A stretch of DNA of 64,000 nt. It comes from Hyphomonadaceae bacterium JAD_PAG50586_4 (GTDB lineage Bacteria; Pseudomonadota; Alphaproteobacteria; Caulobacterales; Aquidulcibacteraceae). Positions 18,638-27,005 of the stretch are shown here, one piece after another. The stretch's first letter is position 1, and every line of letters begins with the position of its first letter. The DNA is taken from contig CP096134.1 in NCBI GenBank assembly GCA_023242925.1, positions 3,429,501-3,493,500 of the forward strand, given 5' to 3'. Both the position numbers and the translations under genes were made by a program. The notes beneath the pieces are model-generated. The model worked only from the letters and a program-made list of their open reading frames with translations. It was not told the DNA's origin and searched no databases.

Positions 18638-18861
18638 CCGTCAGCGCCGTCGGCAAGCACGAAGCGGCGGTCGCAATAGAGGCATTCGACGAAGTTCTCT
18701 TCGCCCATGTCGTAGAAGACGACCGGGTGACCCAGCGCGCCGCCGCCGCCGTCGCACTTCACGCGCTTGGTCGAAACCGTAATGACTTCCGGCGCGGGCA
18801 GCGCGTCCGGATCGCCGGGCGTCGATGAGTCTGTGCGCGGATTGTCGGAAAGCTTGCTCAT
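18631..18861 (-). CDS. CHCC zinc-finger protein (zf-CHCC)
   Basis: 76 residues. The C-terminal half has KRVKCDGGGGALGHP and CLYCDRRFVL, the C-H-C-C zinc site of the bacterial/mitochondrial zf-CHCC family (relatives of the NDUFS6 subunit of complex I). The N-terminal half is low-complexity. It is convergent with the DUF3857 gene, overlapping by 7 bases. Start at ATG 18861. Confidence 0.85.
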   Translation of the reverse strand: MSKLSDNPRTDSSTPGDPDALPAPEVITVSTKRVKCDGGGGALGHPVVFYDMGEENFVECLYCDRRFVLADGADGH

Positions 18862-18952
18862 ATCTCGACCGGCGGGTTGAAGCGGGTTACCGGGGCACGT
18901 ACCTAAAGCGCATCGCGCGTCCGCGCAATGCGACCTCCCGGCCAAGGCACAC

Positions 18953-19897
18953 ATGCTCGCACCCTCATCGCCGCCTGATTACGCCATCGAAGCGCGCGGC
19001 CTCGATAAAACCTATGGCGCCCAAGGCAAGGGCAAGCCGACCCACGCTTTGAAGGCCGTTGATCTGGCCATTCCGCGCGGCTCGTTCTTCGGCCTGCTGG
19101 GGCCGAACGGCGCCGGCAAATCGACCTTCATCAACATCCTTGGCGGGCTGGTGAAAAAATCGGGCGGTACGGCTTCGATCTGGGGCCACGACATCGAAAC
19201 CGATCCGATGAACGCGCGCGGCGCCATCGGCATTGTGCCGCAAGAACTGAACATGGACCCGTTCTTCTCCCCCGCCGAAGCGTTGGAGATTCAGGCGGGC
19301 TATTACGGCGTGCCGAAGAGCGAACGGCGCACGGAAGAGATTCTGAGAGCCGTTGGCCTCTGGGATAAGCGCGACGCGTATGCACGCACTTTGTCCGGCG
19401 GCATGAAGCGGCGGCTCTTGGTGGCGAAGGCGATGGTGCATGCCCCACCCGTGCTGGTGTTGGATGAGCCGACCGCCGGCGTTGACGTCGACCTGCGCCG
19501 CCAGCTTTGGGAATATGTGCGCGCGCTGCATGCGAGCGGCGTGACGATCGTGCTCACGACGCACTATCTCGAAGAAGCGCAGGAACTGTGCGATACGATC
19601 GCCATCATCAACCACGGCAATGTCATCGCCTGCGAGCCAACCCACAAGCTGATCTCGCGGTTGGATCGCAAAACTTTGGTGGTGACGCCGCGCGAGGCGA
19701 TTGCGCTGCCGATTCTGGGCTTTGAGGATGTGACCTTCGCGATGCGGCCGAGCGGCGCGCTGGCTGTGACCTACAGCACCGGCGCGCATTCGGTCGAGGA
19801 AATGCTCGACCGCGTCCGCAACGCCGGGATTGCGATCAAGGACCTCTCGATCGAAGAACCGGATTTGGAAGATGTGTTCGTGGAGCTGACGGCATGA
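18953..19897 (+). CDS. ABC transporter ATP-binding protein (ABC-2/DrrA type)
   Basis: 314 residues. Walker A GPNGAGKST, signature LSGGMKRRLL, Walker B VLVLDEPTAG, H-loop LTTHYLEEA, and the C-terminal accessory domain found in ABC-2 drug or polysaccharide exporters. It is the cytoplasmic ATPase. No permease gene follows: the stop overlaps (ATGA) an aldo/keto reductase instead, so the permease must be elsewhere. The orphan state is noted separately. Confidence 0.9.
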   Translation: MLAPSSPPDYAIEARGLDKTYGAQGKGKPTHALKAVDLAIPRGSFFGLLGPNGAGKSTFINILGGLVKKSGGTASIWGHDIETDPMNARGAIGIVPQELNMDPFFSPAEALEIQAGYYGVPKSERRTEEILRAVGLWDKRDAYARTLSGGMKRRLLVAKAMVHAPPVLVLDEPTAGVDVDLRRQLWEYVRALHASGVTIVLTTHYLEEAQELCDTIAIINHGNVIACEPTHKLISRLDRKTLVVTPREAIALPILGFEDVTFAMRPSGALAVTYSTGAHSVEEMLDRVRNAGIAIKDLSIEEPDLEDVFVELTA

Positions 19898-20877
19898 AAT
19901 ACGTCAATCTTGGCAAAAGCGGCCTCAAGGTTTCGCGGCTCTGCCTCGGCACCATGGCCTATGCGGACGGCGCCGGCGGCTTTCATCCATGGGCGCTGAA
20001 CGAGGAAGCGTCGCAGCCCTTTTTCAAGCGCGCATTCGAAGCCGGGATCAATTTCTTCGACACGGCCAACGTCTATTCCTCCGGCACCAGCGAGGAATTT
20101 CTTGGTCGCGCGGTGAAGAAGTACGCCAAGCGCGAAGAGATCGTCATCGCCACGAAAGTGCATGGCGAGATGCGGCCGGGCGACCCGAACGGCAAAGGCT
20201 TGTCGCGTAAAGCCATCTTCACCGAGATCGACCACAGCCTGCGCCGTCTCGGCACCGATTATATCGATCTTTACCAAATCCACCGCCTCGACCCGGAGAC
20301 GCCGATCGAGGAGACGCTGGAGGCGCTGCACGACGTCGTGAAGGCCGGCAAGGCGCGTTACATCGGCGCCTCCTCCATGTTCGCGTGGCAATTCATGCAG
20401 ACGCTGGCGCTGCAAAGCGCCAATGGCTGGGCGCGCTTCGTCTCGATGCAGAACCACATGAACCTGCTCTATCGCGAAGAAGAGCGCGAAATGCTGCCGC
20501 TTTGCCGCGATCAAGGCATTGGCGTCATCCCGTGGTCGCCGCTGGCGCGCGGGCGGTTGACGCGGCCCTATGGCGAAACGACGGAACGGAGCGAGACCGA
20601 CAAGTTCGGCACGTTCCTTTATCGCAAGACGATTGAGAGCGATAAGCAAGTGATCGAGCGCGTGGGTGAGATCGCGGCCGAACGTGGTCTGCCGCGCGCC
20701 CAAATCGCCTTGGCGTGGCTGCTGGCCAAACCGGGCGTGACGGCGCCGATCGTGGGCGCAACCAAGCCTGCGCAGTTGGAAGATTCCATCTCCGCGCTCG
20801 GCGTGACGCTCAGCGCCGAAGAGATCGCGCGCCTCGAAGAGCCCTACGTACCGCACGAAATTTCCGGCCACACCTGA
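19894..20877 (+). CDS. Aldo/keto reductase
   Basis: 327 residues with the AKR tetrad: Asp in FFDTANVY, Tyr in NVYSSG, Lys in VIATKVHG, His in LYQIHRLDP. It belongs to the YajO/Tas-like group and would reduce aldehydes or ketones with NADPH in the cytoplasm. It overlaps the ABC gene by 4 bases and precedes a tautomerase by 7. Confidence 0.9.
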   Translation: MKYVNLGKSGLKVSRLCLGTMAYADGAGGFHPWALNEEASQPFFKRAFEAGINFFDTANVYSSGTSEEFLGRAVKKYAKREEIVIATKVHGEMRPGDPNGKGLSRKAIFTEIDHSLRRLGTDYIDLYQIHRLDPETPIEETLEALHDVVKAGKARYIGASSMFAWQFMQTLALQSANGWARFVSMQNHMNLLYREEEREMLPLCRDQGIGVIPWSPLARGRLTRPYGETTERSETDKFGTFLYRKTIESDKQVIERVGEIAAERGLPRAQIALAWLLAKPGVTAPIVGATKPAQLEDSISALGVTLSAEEIARLEEPYVPHEISGHT

Positions 20878-20884
20878 GGACGAC

Positions 20885-21088
20885 ATGCCTTACGTCAACA
20901 TCAAGATCACCAAGACTGGCGCGACGGCCGAACAAAAGGCCGAGCTGATCAAAGGCGCAACGGAGCTGCTGCAGCGCGTGCTCAACAAGAACCCGGCCAC
21001 CACAGTCGTCGTGATCGATGAAGTCGACACCGACAATTGGGGCGTCGGCGGCGAGACCGTCACTGCACGCAATGCCAAAGCCCCGTGA
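20885..21088 (+). CDS. 4-oxalocrotonate tautomerase family protein
   Basis: A 67-residue protein, MPYVNIKITKTG..., with the catalytic Pro as residue 1 after Met removal, and the family's size and beta-alpha-beta pattern (TTVVVIDEVDTDNWGVGG). It probably isomerises enol/keto substrates. It sits in the aldo/keto reductase operon, and its stop overlaps the next start (TGATG). Confidence 0.9.
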   Translation: MPYVNIKITKTGATAEQKAELIKGATELLQRVLNKNPATTVVVIDEVDTDNWGVGGETVTARNAKAP

Positions 21089-21570
21089 TGAACGTGAATA
21101 CGCAAACGCTCGCCTTCTACGCAGCACTCTCGATCGTCGCGGGCGTGTTGATCCCGATCATGGCGGCGTTGAGCGGCGCGATGGGGCGCACATTCGACAA
21201 TCCGCAAATGGCGTCGCTGATCGTGGTGGGCGGCGCGTTCGCGATGGTGGCGGCGTTCACGTTTGCAACGGGCGGTGCTGCCTTCGACTGGCGCATGTTG
21301 AAGAGCGCAACGCCGCTCCAACTCGTCGCTGGTTTCGGCATGGCGTTTTATTTGCTCTCGATCACGTTCCTGGCGCCGCGCTTTGGCGTGGGCAACGCGG
21401 TGATGCTAGTGGTCGCGGGCCAGATCGCCTCCTCCGCGATGATCGACCATTTCGGCCTCTTCGGCGCGCCGCATAAGCCGATCGACCTGATGCGCGCAGC
21501 GGGCTTGGCGATCATGGTGGTCGGCGTCGTGGTGGCGCAGCTGGCGGCGAACCGGCCAGCCGTGGACTAG
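21088..21570 (+). CDS. DMT-family membrane protein (YdcZ/DUF606 type)
   Basis: 160 residues with five hydrophobic helices, of the half-size DUF606/YdcZ drug/metabolite transporter type, which commonly act as pairs. The ATG at 21088 overlaps the tautomerase stop by one base. Function is inferred from family only. Confidence 0.75.
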   Translation: MNVNTQTLAFYAALSIVAGVLIPIMAALSGAMGRTFDNPQMASLIVVGGAFAMVAAFTFATGGAAFDWRMLKSATPLQLVAGFGMAFYLLSITFLAPRFGVGNAVMLVVAGQIASSAMIDHFGLFGAPHKPIDLMRAAGLAIMVVGVVVAQLAANRPAVD

Positions 21571-21923
21571 AACCAGGCGTCCCAGCTCACCAACACCAGC
21601 GCAGGCGTCGCGATCAAATCCGTGAGCGCGATGGTGCGGAGCTGACCTTTCGGCAGACCGGCGGCGGCGTAGGCGGCAAAGAAGCCGAGCATGCTGATTG
21701 CGGCGATGATCGTGGCGAGGCGGCGCGCGTCAGCGTCCAACGCTGCGTATGCGCATGCGACGGCCACCGCCAAAAACAACACACCGCGATGGGTGAGGAT
21801 CACGTCTAAGGTTGCATCTTCGCTCACACCGTAGAGGCGCTTGCGCAAGTGCCGTGAAAACGCCGCCAACGCTGGCGGCGTGTGCACAAGCACCAGCACG
21901 ATCCAGGCGGCGATGAGCAGCAT
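21567..21923 (-). CDS. Small membrane protein, function unknown
   Basis: 118 residues with four hydrophobic segments and no recognised domain. It is convergent with the DMT gene (4-bp overlap) and followed by 3 bases then a methyltransferase on the same strand. Start ATG 21923. Confidence 0.6.
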   Translation of the reverse strand: MLLIAAWIVLVLVHTPPALAAFSRHLRKRLYGVSEDATLDVILTHRGVLFLAVAVACAYAALDADARRLATIIAAISMLGFFAAYAAAGLPKGQLRTIALTDLIATPALVLVSWDAWF

Positions 21924-21926
21924 GTC

Positions 21927-22589
21927 CTAGTTCGGGCGTTCGGCGATCACGCTGACCGCAACCAAACGCGCGCCATCAGCGACACAGCGTTCGTCGATGA
22001 TATTCCAGCCCTGCGCCTTGAGCAGCGCAGAAGCCTGGCTGATGCGATCCATACCGGCCGCCGCGCCGGCAAAATTGGTGGGTCGATCAAGATTCGATGC
22101 GCGTTGCGTGATCACCAGTCGTCCGCCCGGCGCCAGCACGCGCGCGACCTCGCGCAGCGCACGTGCGGGGTCAGGCCAGAATTGAAAACTATTCACGGCG
22201 AAGGCGCGGTCGAATAAATGATCGCGGAACGGCAGATCGTGCGCTTCGGCGCGCATCGCGTTGGCTTGGCCGCGTAAATTTGCGTTGTGGATCATGTGCG
22301 CCGCGAAATGCGCCGCGCAGGCCGATTGATCGACGCCCGTAACGTGTCCGGTTTTGCCCACGCGCTTCAACGCGCCGCGCAAACCCATGCCGGGACCGCA
22401 GCCCAGTTCAAGAATGCTTTCGCCGGGCTTTGCGTCGAGCGCGTTCAGCGCCGCGCTGTTCTGCCCGCCATTCTTCAGCGCCATCGCGCTCAAGGCAAGC
22501 ACACCCAAAACCCCGCGCGGATCGCCCCACACGCAGCTCAAGCCACGACATGGCTGTCTTTCCCCACCGACCGTCATTGACGCGCGCAT
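21927..22589 (-). CDS. SAM-dependent methyltransferase (class I)
   Basis: About 220 residues. SAM motif I is ILELGCGPGMGLRGAL, followed by DLPFRDHLFD and the UbiE/MenG-like RALREVARVLAPGGRL. The substrate is unknown. The chosen start is ATG 22589, with GGGAGTGG upstream; a TTG start at 22622 is possible. It is divergent from the marR gene with two palindromes between them. Confidence 0.75.
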   Translation of the reverse strand: MRASMTVGGERQPCRGLSCVWGDPRGVLGVLALSAMALKNGGQNSAALNALDAKPGESILELGCGPGMGLRGALKRVGKTGHVTGVDQSACAAHFAAHMIHNANLRGQANAMRAEAHDLPFRDHLFDRAFAVNSFQFWPDPARALREVARVLAPGGRLVITQRASNLDRPTNFAGAAAGMDRISQASALLKAQGWNIIDERCVADGARLVAVSVIAERPN

Positions 22590-22604
22590 CGACCACTCCC
22601 AGAA

Positions 22605-22640
22605 TGACAATTCACCTGTCAATACGACAAGCGGATTGTC
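22605..22640. promoter_or_regulatory. Two inverted repeats in the methyltransferase/marR intergenic region
   Basis: TGACA-N7-TGTCA (22605-22621) and GACAA-N5-TTGTC (22626-22640) lie in the 53-bp divergent gap. The motifs share the TGACA/TGTCA core and abut the marR start. MarR dimers bind such palindromes, so joint control of both genes is plausible. Confidence 0.5.
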
Positions 22641-22642
22641 AA

Positions 22643-23218
22643 ATGAAAAAGTCTTTACAGGCGAGCGGCGAAGACGTGCTCGACCTCGCGGTCGCGGTGA
22701 TCGAATTTTACTTCCGCATCGAAGCGATCACGCAGGCGACGGCCGGTTTCGCGCAGGCTGGCGGCGAATGGGGCGTGCTACGCACGCTTGTCAGCGAAGG
22801 CCCGATGACCGTGCCGGAGATCGCGCGCGCGCGCCCCGTCTCGCGCCAGCATTGCCAAACCATCGCCAACGCGTTGGAGGCGAAGGGGCTGGTCGAGTTC
22901 ATCGAGAACCCAAAGCACAAACGCTCCATGCTGCTGCGTGTCACAAAGGCCGGCCGCACACGGTTCGAGCAAATGCGCAAACAATTTATCGCCGCCGGCG
23001 CCATCTATGCGCCCTCCTTCAGCGCGACCGAAGTCAAAGCGGCGACCGACATCTGCCGGCGCGCGCGCGCTTATTCAGGTCTGAGTACGAAGTTTGGCGC
23101 GAGCCAGTTACGTCAAAGCACGATCAAATCGTGGTGCACGCCGAGACCGGCCATCATACCATCGGCGGCGGCGAACACGGCACTGTGCGGCGCGCGGGCG
23201 ATGTCGCCGGCGGCATAG
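22643..23218 (+). CDS. MarR-family regulator (3' end uncertain)
   Basis: The winged HTH core is residues 30-130 (GPMTVPEIARARPVSRQHCQTIANALEAKGLVEF). MarR proteins are usually 140-160 aa, but this frame runs to 191 residues and overlaps the convergent oxidoreductase by 106 bases. A shift within the GC repeat at 23060-23070 would give an ending ALIQV and a stop at 23082-23084. The tail is therefore suspect; the DNA-binding part is well supported. Confidence 0.75.
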   Translation: MKKSLQASGEDVLDLAVAVIEFYFRIEAITQATAGFAQAGGEWGVLRTLVSEGPMTVPEIARARPVSRQHCQTIANALEAKGLVEFIENPKHKRSMLLRVTKAGRTRFEQMRKQFIAAGAIYAPSFSATEVKAATDICRRARAYSGLSTKFGASQLRQSTIKSWCTPRPAIIPSAAANTALCGARAMSPAA

Positions 23219-24006
23219 ATTCCGGGAATGGTGGTGCGCTTTTGCCCATCGGTGCGGATCACTGGGCCCATCAGGGTCTGATCGATCTCGCAGCCTAGCG
23301 CATCCGCCAATGGGCTCGCCATACTTGCGCCGGCGCCGATGAACAGCGCTTTCACGTGCGCGGTGCGGCCGTCGGCCAGACGGAGCGCCTCGATGCTTGG
23401 CGCTTTGCCTTCGATGGCGACGAGTGGTGTAGGTTCAATCGCGACGCCGCGGCGGAGCAAGAGATCAAGCTGCTCGTCGGCTAGGCTCATGCCGTTGCTG
23501 AAGAAGATCGCCTCACCCCAATCGGCAAGTAACGCGGCCTGACGCGCAGAATGCGGGCTGAGGCCAAGGATGCCGATGCGGCCGCCGCCGATTTCGAAGC
23601 CGTGACAATAAGGGCAATGCAGCACGGTTTTACCCCAACGCTCGGAAAGGCCCGGCAAATCGGGCAGAGTGTCGGCAACGCCGGTGGCGAGAATGATCTT
23701 CTTGGCTTGCACCGCGCGTCCATCGGCCAACGCCGCGCTGAAGCCTTCATTGGTTGCGCGAAGCTCATCCACTTGGCCGCTGAGCAATTCGGCTGTTGGA
23801 TAACGCAGAAACTGCGTGCGCGCGTCCGCGAGGATTTCACTGCCGGCGCGACCGTCATGGCCAATGATATTATGGGCGTGCGACGAGAAGCGGTTACGCG
23901 GCGCGCCTGAATCCACCACGACAACGCGACGGCGTGCGCGCGCAAGCAATGTGGCCACTGAAAGTCCCGCGAAGCCGCCGCCAATAACAAGCGCTTCATG
24001 TTGCAT
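23113..24006 (-). CDS. Thioredoxin-reductase-like NAD(P)/FAD oxidoreductase
   Basis: 297 residues. FAD-binding GGGFAG near residue 9, redox pair CPYC at about 132, NAD-binding GRIGILG and a C-terminal AGDIA motif. It resembles the compact thioredoxin-reductase family often found beside Rrf2 or MarR regulators. Its partner thioredoxin-like protein is not nearby. Its start overlaps the rrf2 gene by 11 bases, so the two are likely cotranscribed. Confidence 0.9.
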   Translation of the reverse strand: MQHEALVIGGGFAGLSVATLLARARRRVVVVDSGAPRNRFSSHAHNIIGHDGRAGSEILADARTQFLRYPTAELLSGQVDELRATNEGFSAALADGRAVQAKKIILATGVADTLPDLPGLSERWGKTVLHCPYCHGFEIGGGRIGILGLSPHSARQAALLADWGEAIFFSNGMSLADEQLDLLLRRGVAIEPTPLVAIEGKAPSIEALRLADGRTAHVKALFIGAGASMASPLADALGCEIDQTLMGPVIRTDGQKRTTIPGIYAAGDIARAPHSAVFAAADGMMAGLGVHHDLIVL

Positions 24007-24448
24007 GACGTTTTCCCTTCTTTACGCACGCGGCGCGTGCGTGATATTCAGCGGCGACGTCGGCCAGCGTGATCGCGGCAAGCCGTTTCAGTAGCAGCGC
24101 TTCGGCTTCGTCGAAGGCAGGCGCCATTGCATCGACGACAGCGTGATCGATCAGGCAGGGCGAAGACGCTTCGCGCGGGCCGACATGAAACAAGGTCGGC
24201 TCACCGAGCCCGCGATAAACATCGAGCAAACGTATATCGGCAGGCGCGCGTTTCAGCGTCCAGCCGCCGCCCCTGCCGCCACCGGAGGCGACGATGCCCG
24301 CCTCGCGCAAGCCCGCCATCGTCCGCCGCACCACCACCGGATTTGTGTCGAAGCACCGCGCAAGTTCTTCCGACGTCATCGGCGCGTCGTGCTCGGCCAT
24401 GTGGATCAGCGCATGCAGCGAAGCCGCCAATTGGCTATTCCGTTTCAT
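23996..24448 (-). CDS. Rrf2-family regulator
   Basis: 150 residues. HTH EELARCFDTNPVVVRRTMAG, then a wing and a dimerisation helix. The three-Cys iron-sulfur cluster pattern of IscR/NsrR is missing (only one central Cys, in SPCLID), so it may sense something other than an Fe-S cluster. It is followed by the oxidoreductase gene it probably controls. Confidence 0.88.
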   Translation of the reverse strand: MKRNSQLAASLHALIHMAEHDAPMTSEELARCFDTNPVVVRRTMAGLREAGIVASGGGRGGGWTLKRAPADIRLLDVYRGLGEPTLFHVGPREASSPCLIDHAVVDAMAPAFDEAEALLLKRLAAITLADVAAEYHARAACVKKGKRHAT

Positions 24449-24541
24449 GTAACAAATAAAGTTACAGAATCGACCGACGTCAAGAGCGCGGGCGAAAAAT
24501 TACGCAGCGCTTGGCGTCAGCTCTGCTAGGAACCGGCCATT

Positions 24542-25162
24542 ATGCGGTTTCAACTCTTCATTTTCGACTTCGACGGCACTTTGGCCGACAGCGGTCCGTG
24601 GATGATCGAGGCGCTGAACAAGGCCGCGGTGCGGTTTGGACTGCGCCAGCTCAGCCGCGATCAGATCGAGGCGCTGCGCGGCAAGGACAATCGCACGATC
24701 ATGCGCGAGGTTGGCGTGAGCTGGTGGCGTCTGCCCCAGATCGCCACCTATGTGCGCCGCCTCGCCGACGATGCGCCCCCTCCGCCGCTGTTCGACGGTG
24801 TGCCGGCGATGTTGCGGACGCTGCATGGCGCGGGCGCGAAGCTGGCGATCGTCAGCTCCAACAGCGAGATCACCGTTCGACGCGCCATCGGTCCGGAAGA
24901 CGCCGCTTTGATTTCGTGCTTTGGCTGCAATGCGTCGATGTTTGGGAAGGCTTCCAAATTTCGCCAGGCGTTGAAACAGACCGGTGTGGCGCCGCCACGA
25001 GCCATCACGATCGGCGACGAGACGCGCGATATCGAGGCGTCGCGGAAAGCGAAGATCGCCTGCGGCGCAGTGGGTTGGGGTTACGCCACGCCCGCCCTGC
25101 TGCGCACGCATAATCCGGACTACTTGTTCGACGCGCCCGCGGACATTGCAGCCCTGATCTAG
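24542..25162 (+). CDS. HAD-family phosphatase (phosphoglycolate phosphatase-like)
   Basis: 206 residues. HAD motif I FDFDGTLADS with nucleophile Asp, motif II AIVSSNSE, motif III Lys (KASKFRQALK) and motif IV TIGDETRDIEA. A helical cap lies in 20-85. It is probably a small-metabolite phosphatase. It overlaps the convergent zincin-like gene by 4 bases. Confidence 0.88.
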   Translation: MRFQLFIFDFDGTLADSGPWMIEALNKAAVRFGLRQLSRDQIEALRGKDNRTIMREVGVSWWRLPQIATYVRRLADDAPPPPLFDGVPAMLRTLHGAGAKLAIVSSNSEITVRRAIGPEDAALISCFGCNASMFGKASKFRQALKQTGVAPPRAITIGDETRDIEASRKAKIACGAVGWGYATPALLRTHNPDYLFDAPADIAALI

Positions 25163-26151
25163 GGCAACGCGCGTTCGAGCATGGCGGGCAGCGTTTCGAC
25201 GCCATCGCTGAAGGTATCGCGGCGCCAGCGTGGGCCGGCGATGCGATCAAGCGCCAGTGCGAGCGCGATACCTTCGTTCTGCGACCACCAGCGGCCGCGC
25301 CGCGCGAAGTGCGCCATCGCGATTTCCTCAGAGACGCCACCGCCGTTCGGATCGATCAGCCAGCGATAGCCAGCCCATTGGCCGGCGCCTTCGAGCGTCA
25401 GCCAGATTTCTTCCGCCTCGGTGAGATAGGAATCGGCGCCGACGAACCATCGCGCATGGCGCGCGCGCATCAGCGCGAGCGCCTCACCGGCGTGTTGGCG
25501 CGCGATGGCGCGGTCTGGCGCGGCGGCGGCTTGGAACAAGAGTTCGGTTTCGCGGGCGATCGACGTTTCGAATTCTACATCATCGCCAAAGCGGTATTGA
25601 ACCGTGTCGTCGCTGAAATCCTCTGGAAGGTCGTTGAGTTCGACGAGCGTGCTCATCCGTGCGCCGTAAGTGTCGGCCTGCGCCAGATGCGCGCCCTCGT
25701 GCAGGAGCACGGCGACCATCATGGTCTCGAGCCCCAGCACATCGTTGCGCACGCCCGCCGCCTCCCAGAGGCTTGGCGTGGACATAACGAAGAAGGCGTC
25801 GTCGCCGCCCGCATCGGCAAAGGAGGTGACGCCTGCCGGCATCTTCTCGCCATTGGGCAGGACGATCTCGCCGTCGTGAGGCGTGGCGGCCCAAATGATT
25901 GCGTCGAGGGTTTCGGCGGTCAGCGCATTGGGGCTGACGAGCACGCACGCGCCATCGAAGAACACAGTGTCAAAGACCTGCGTGACCTTGGCGCCAGTGA
26001 TGGCGTCCGCACTGTAGCGCCACGCGCCCAGCGCTTGAGCAATCCAGGCGCGATCCGCGGCGGAGACATCGCACACGGCCGGCTCTGCGCGCGCGCCGGA
26101 ACTGACGAGCACTGAGGCCGCCAAAGCTGCCGCCGCCAAGATGTTCCGCAC
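25159..26151 (-). CDS. Secreted zincin-like protein with HExxH
   Basis: 330 residues, signal peptide MRNILAAAALAASVLVSSGARA. The motif HEGAH lies at 151-155 in a helix (MMVAVLLHEGAH). No family name comes to mind, and a third zinc ligand is not obvious; nearby Asp/Glu residues are candidates. Probably a periplasmic metalloprotease-like protein of unknown target. Confidence 0.6.
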   Translation of the reverse strand: MRNILAAAALAASVLVSSGARAEPAVCDVSAADRAWIAQALGAWRYSADAITGAKVTQVFDTVFFDGACVLVSPNALTAETLDAIIWAATPHDGEIVLPNGEKMPAGVTSFADAGGDDAFFVMSTPSLWEAAGVRNDVLGLETMMVAVLLHEGAHLAQADTYGARMSTLVELNDLPEDFSDDTVQYRFGDDVEFETSIARETELLFQAAAAPDRAIARQHAGEALALMRARHARWFVGADSYLTEAEEIWLTLEGAGQWAGYRWLIDPNGGGVSEEIAMAHFARRGRWWSQNEGIALALALDRIAGPRWRRDTFSDGVETLPAMLERALP

Positions 26152-26165
26152 GGCCCCTGCTCCCC

Positions 26166-26202
26166 AACGAAAACGGCCGGCGCTTCGTAGAACGCCGGCC
26201 GT
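26166..26202 (-). terminator. Intrinsic terminator after the HU gene
   Basis: The perfect 10-bp stem ACGGCCGGCG/CGCCGGCCGT with a 10-nt loop is followed (minus strand) by TTTTCGTT. It lies 49 bases past the HU stop codon and just before the zincin-like gene. Confidence 0.8.
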
Positions 26203-26250
26203 CTCGACAACCCGAAAGGGTCATTTCAATTTACGTCGTACGCGCCGCTC

Positions 26251-26658
26251 TTAGCGGGCGACAGCGGCCTTCATCACGGCCGACTGGCGGAACGCCAGCT
26301 TCTTCGACGCCTTGATCTTCACCGGCTCACCCGTTTGCGGGTTGCGGCCCATGCGGGCCTTGCGGGCGCGGATCATAATCATGCCGATGTCGCCGATCTT
26401 CACCTTGGCGCCCTTCATGACGTAGGCCTTGACCACGTCGAGGTAGCCTTCGGTCAGCGCCTTGGCTTCCGTCTTCTTGACGCCGAGGTGATCGGCAACC
26501 GTTTGCAGCAGGGCTGACGCCGTGACCGTCTTGCCAGCCGTTGCGGTGACCTTCACGGCCTTCGCAGCCGGAGCAGCCGCCTTCTTCGTCGCCTTCTTGG
26601 CCGGGGCCTTCTTCGCAGGCGCCTTCTTTGCGGCCTTCTTCACTACTTTCTTCGCCAT
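26251..26658 (-). CDS. HU-family histone-like protein with basic N-terminal arm
   Basis: 135 residues. The first about 45 residues are Lys/Ala/Pro-rich (KKAAKKAPAKKAPAKKATKK), then a complete HU/IHF core (TASALLQTVADHLGVKK... GRNPQTGEPVKIKASKK) with the DNA-intercalating Pro region. HU compacts the nucleoid; the extended arm resembles histone H1-like tails. Start ATG 26658 is preferred over the ATG at 26880, which gives an unrelated leader. Confidence 0.9.
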   Translation of the reverse strand: MAKKVVKKAAKKAPAKKAPAKKATKKAAAPAAKAVKVTATAGKTVTASALLQTVADHLGVKKTEAKALTEGYLDVVKAYVMKGAKVKIGDIGMIMIRARKARMGRNPQTGEPVKIKASKKLAFRQSAVMKAAVAR

Positions 26659-27005
26659 TTGGATTCCTCTCTGAAAAGGTTGTCGTGCGTTAAACTCAAC
26701 GAAATCGCCGGTAATGTGCGGTTCTGGAGACCTCTTCTCACCGGCGACGCCCCGAGTGATGACACTCAAATCTTGATGGAGCGTGACTGCACTTCTCCAC
26801 AAGTGCGTCAAAAACCCCTGTTTTTCGGGCTTTTTGCGCGTCTGCGCGGATTCCCTGACACGAGGGCCTGTGAGTCGCAATGCAAAAAAGCTGATTTACT
26901 GGGGTTTTGGCGGTTCGCGACGCCGCGCCGCAGGCGCGGTGTTGCGCGAAAACCCAGGTTTCCACGCAAAACCACGCTGCTTCGCGCACGTACGCCTCGC
27001 GACGA
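26659..27005. other. HU promoter region and stem-loop (no gene)
   Basis: A 347-bp gap with no supported gene. It should carry the HU promoter on the minus strand. A perfect 7-bp stem CCGCGCC-GCA-GGCGCGG lies at 26923-26939, without a T-run. An AT-richer patch (CTGTTTTTCGGGCTTTTTGCGC) lies at 26817-26838. Confidence 0.5.

Noticed and set aside
22590-22622. TTG start for the methyltransferase at 22622
   Set aside because: Would extend into the palindromic promoter; ATG 22589 has a good RBS.
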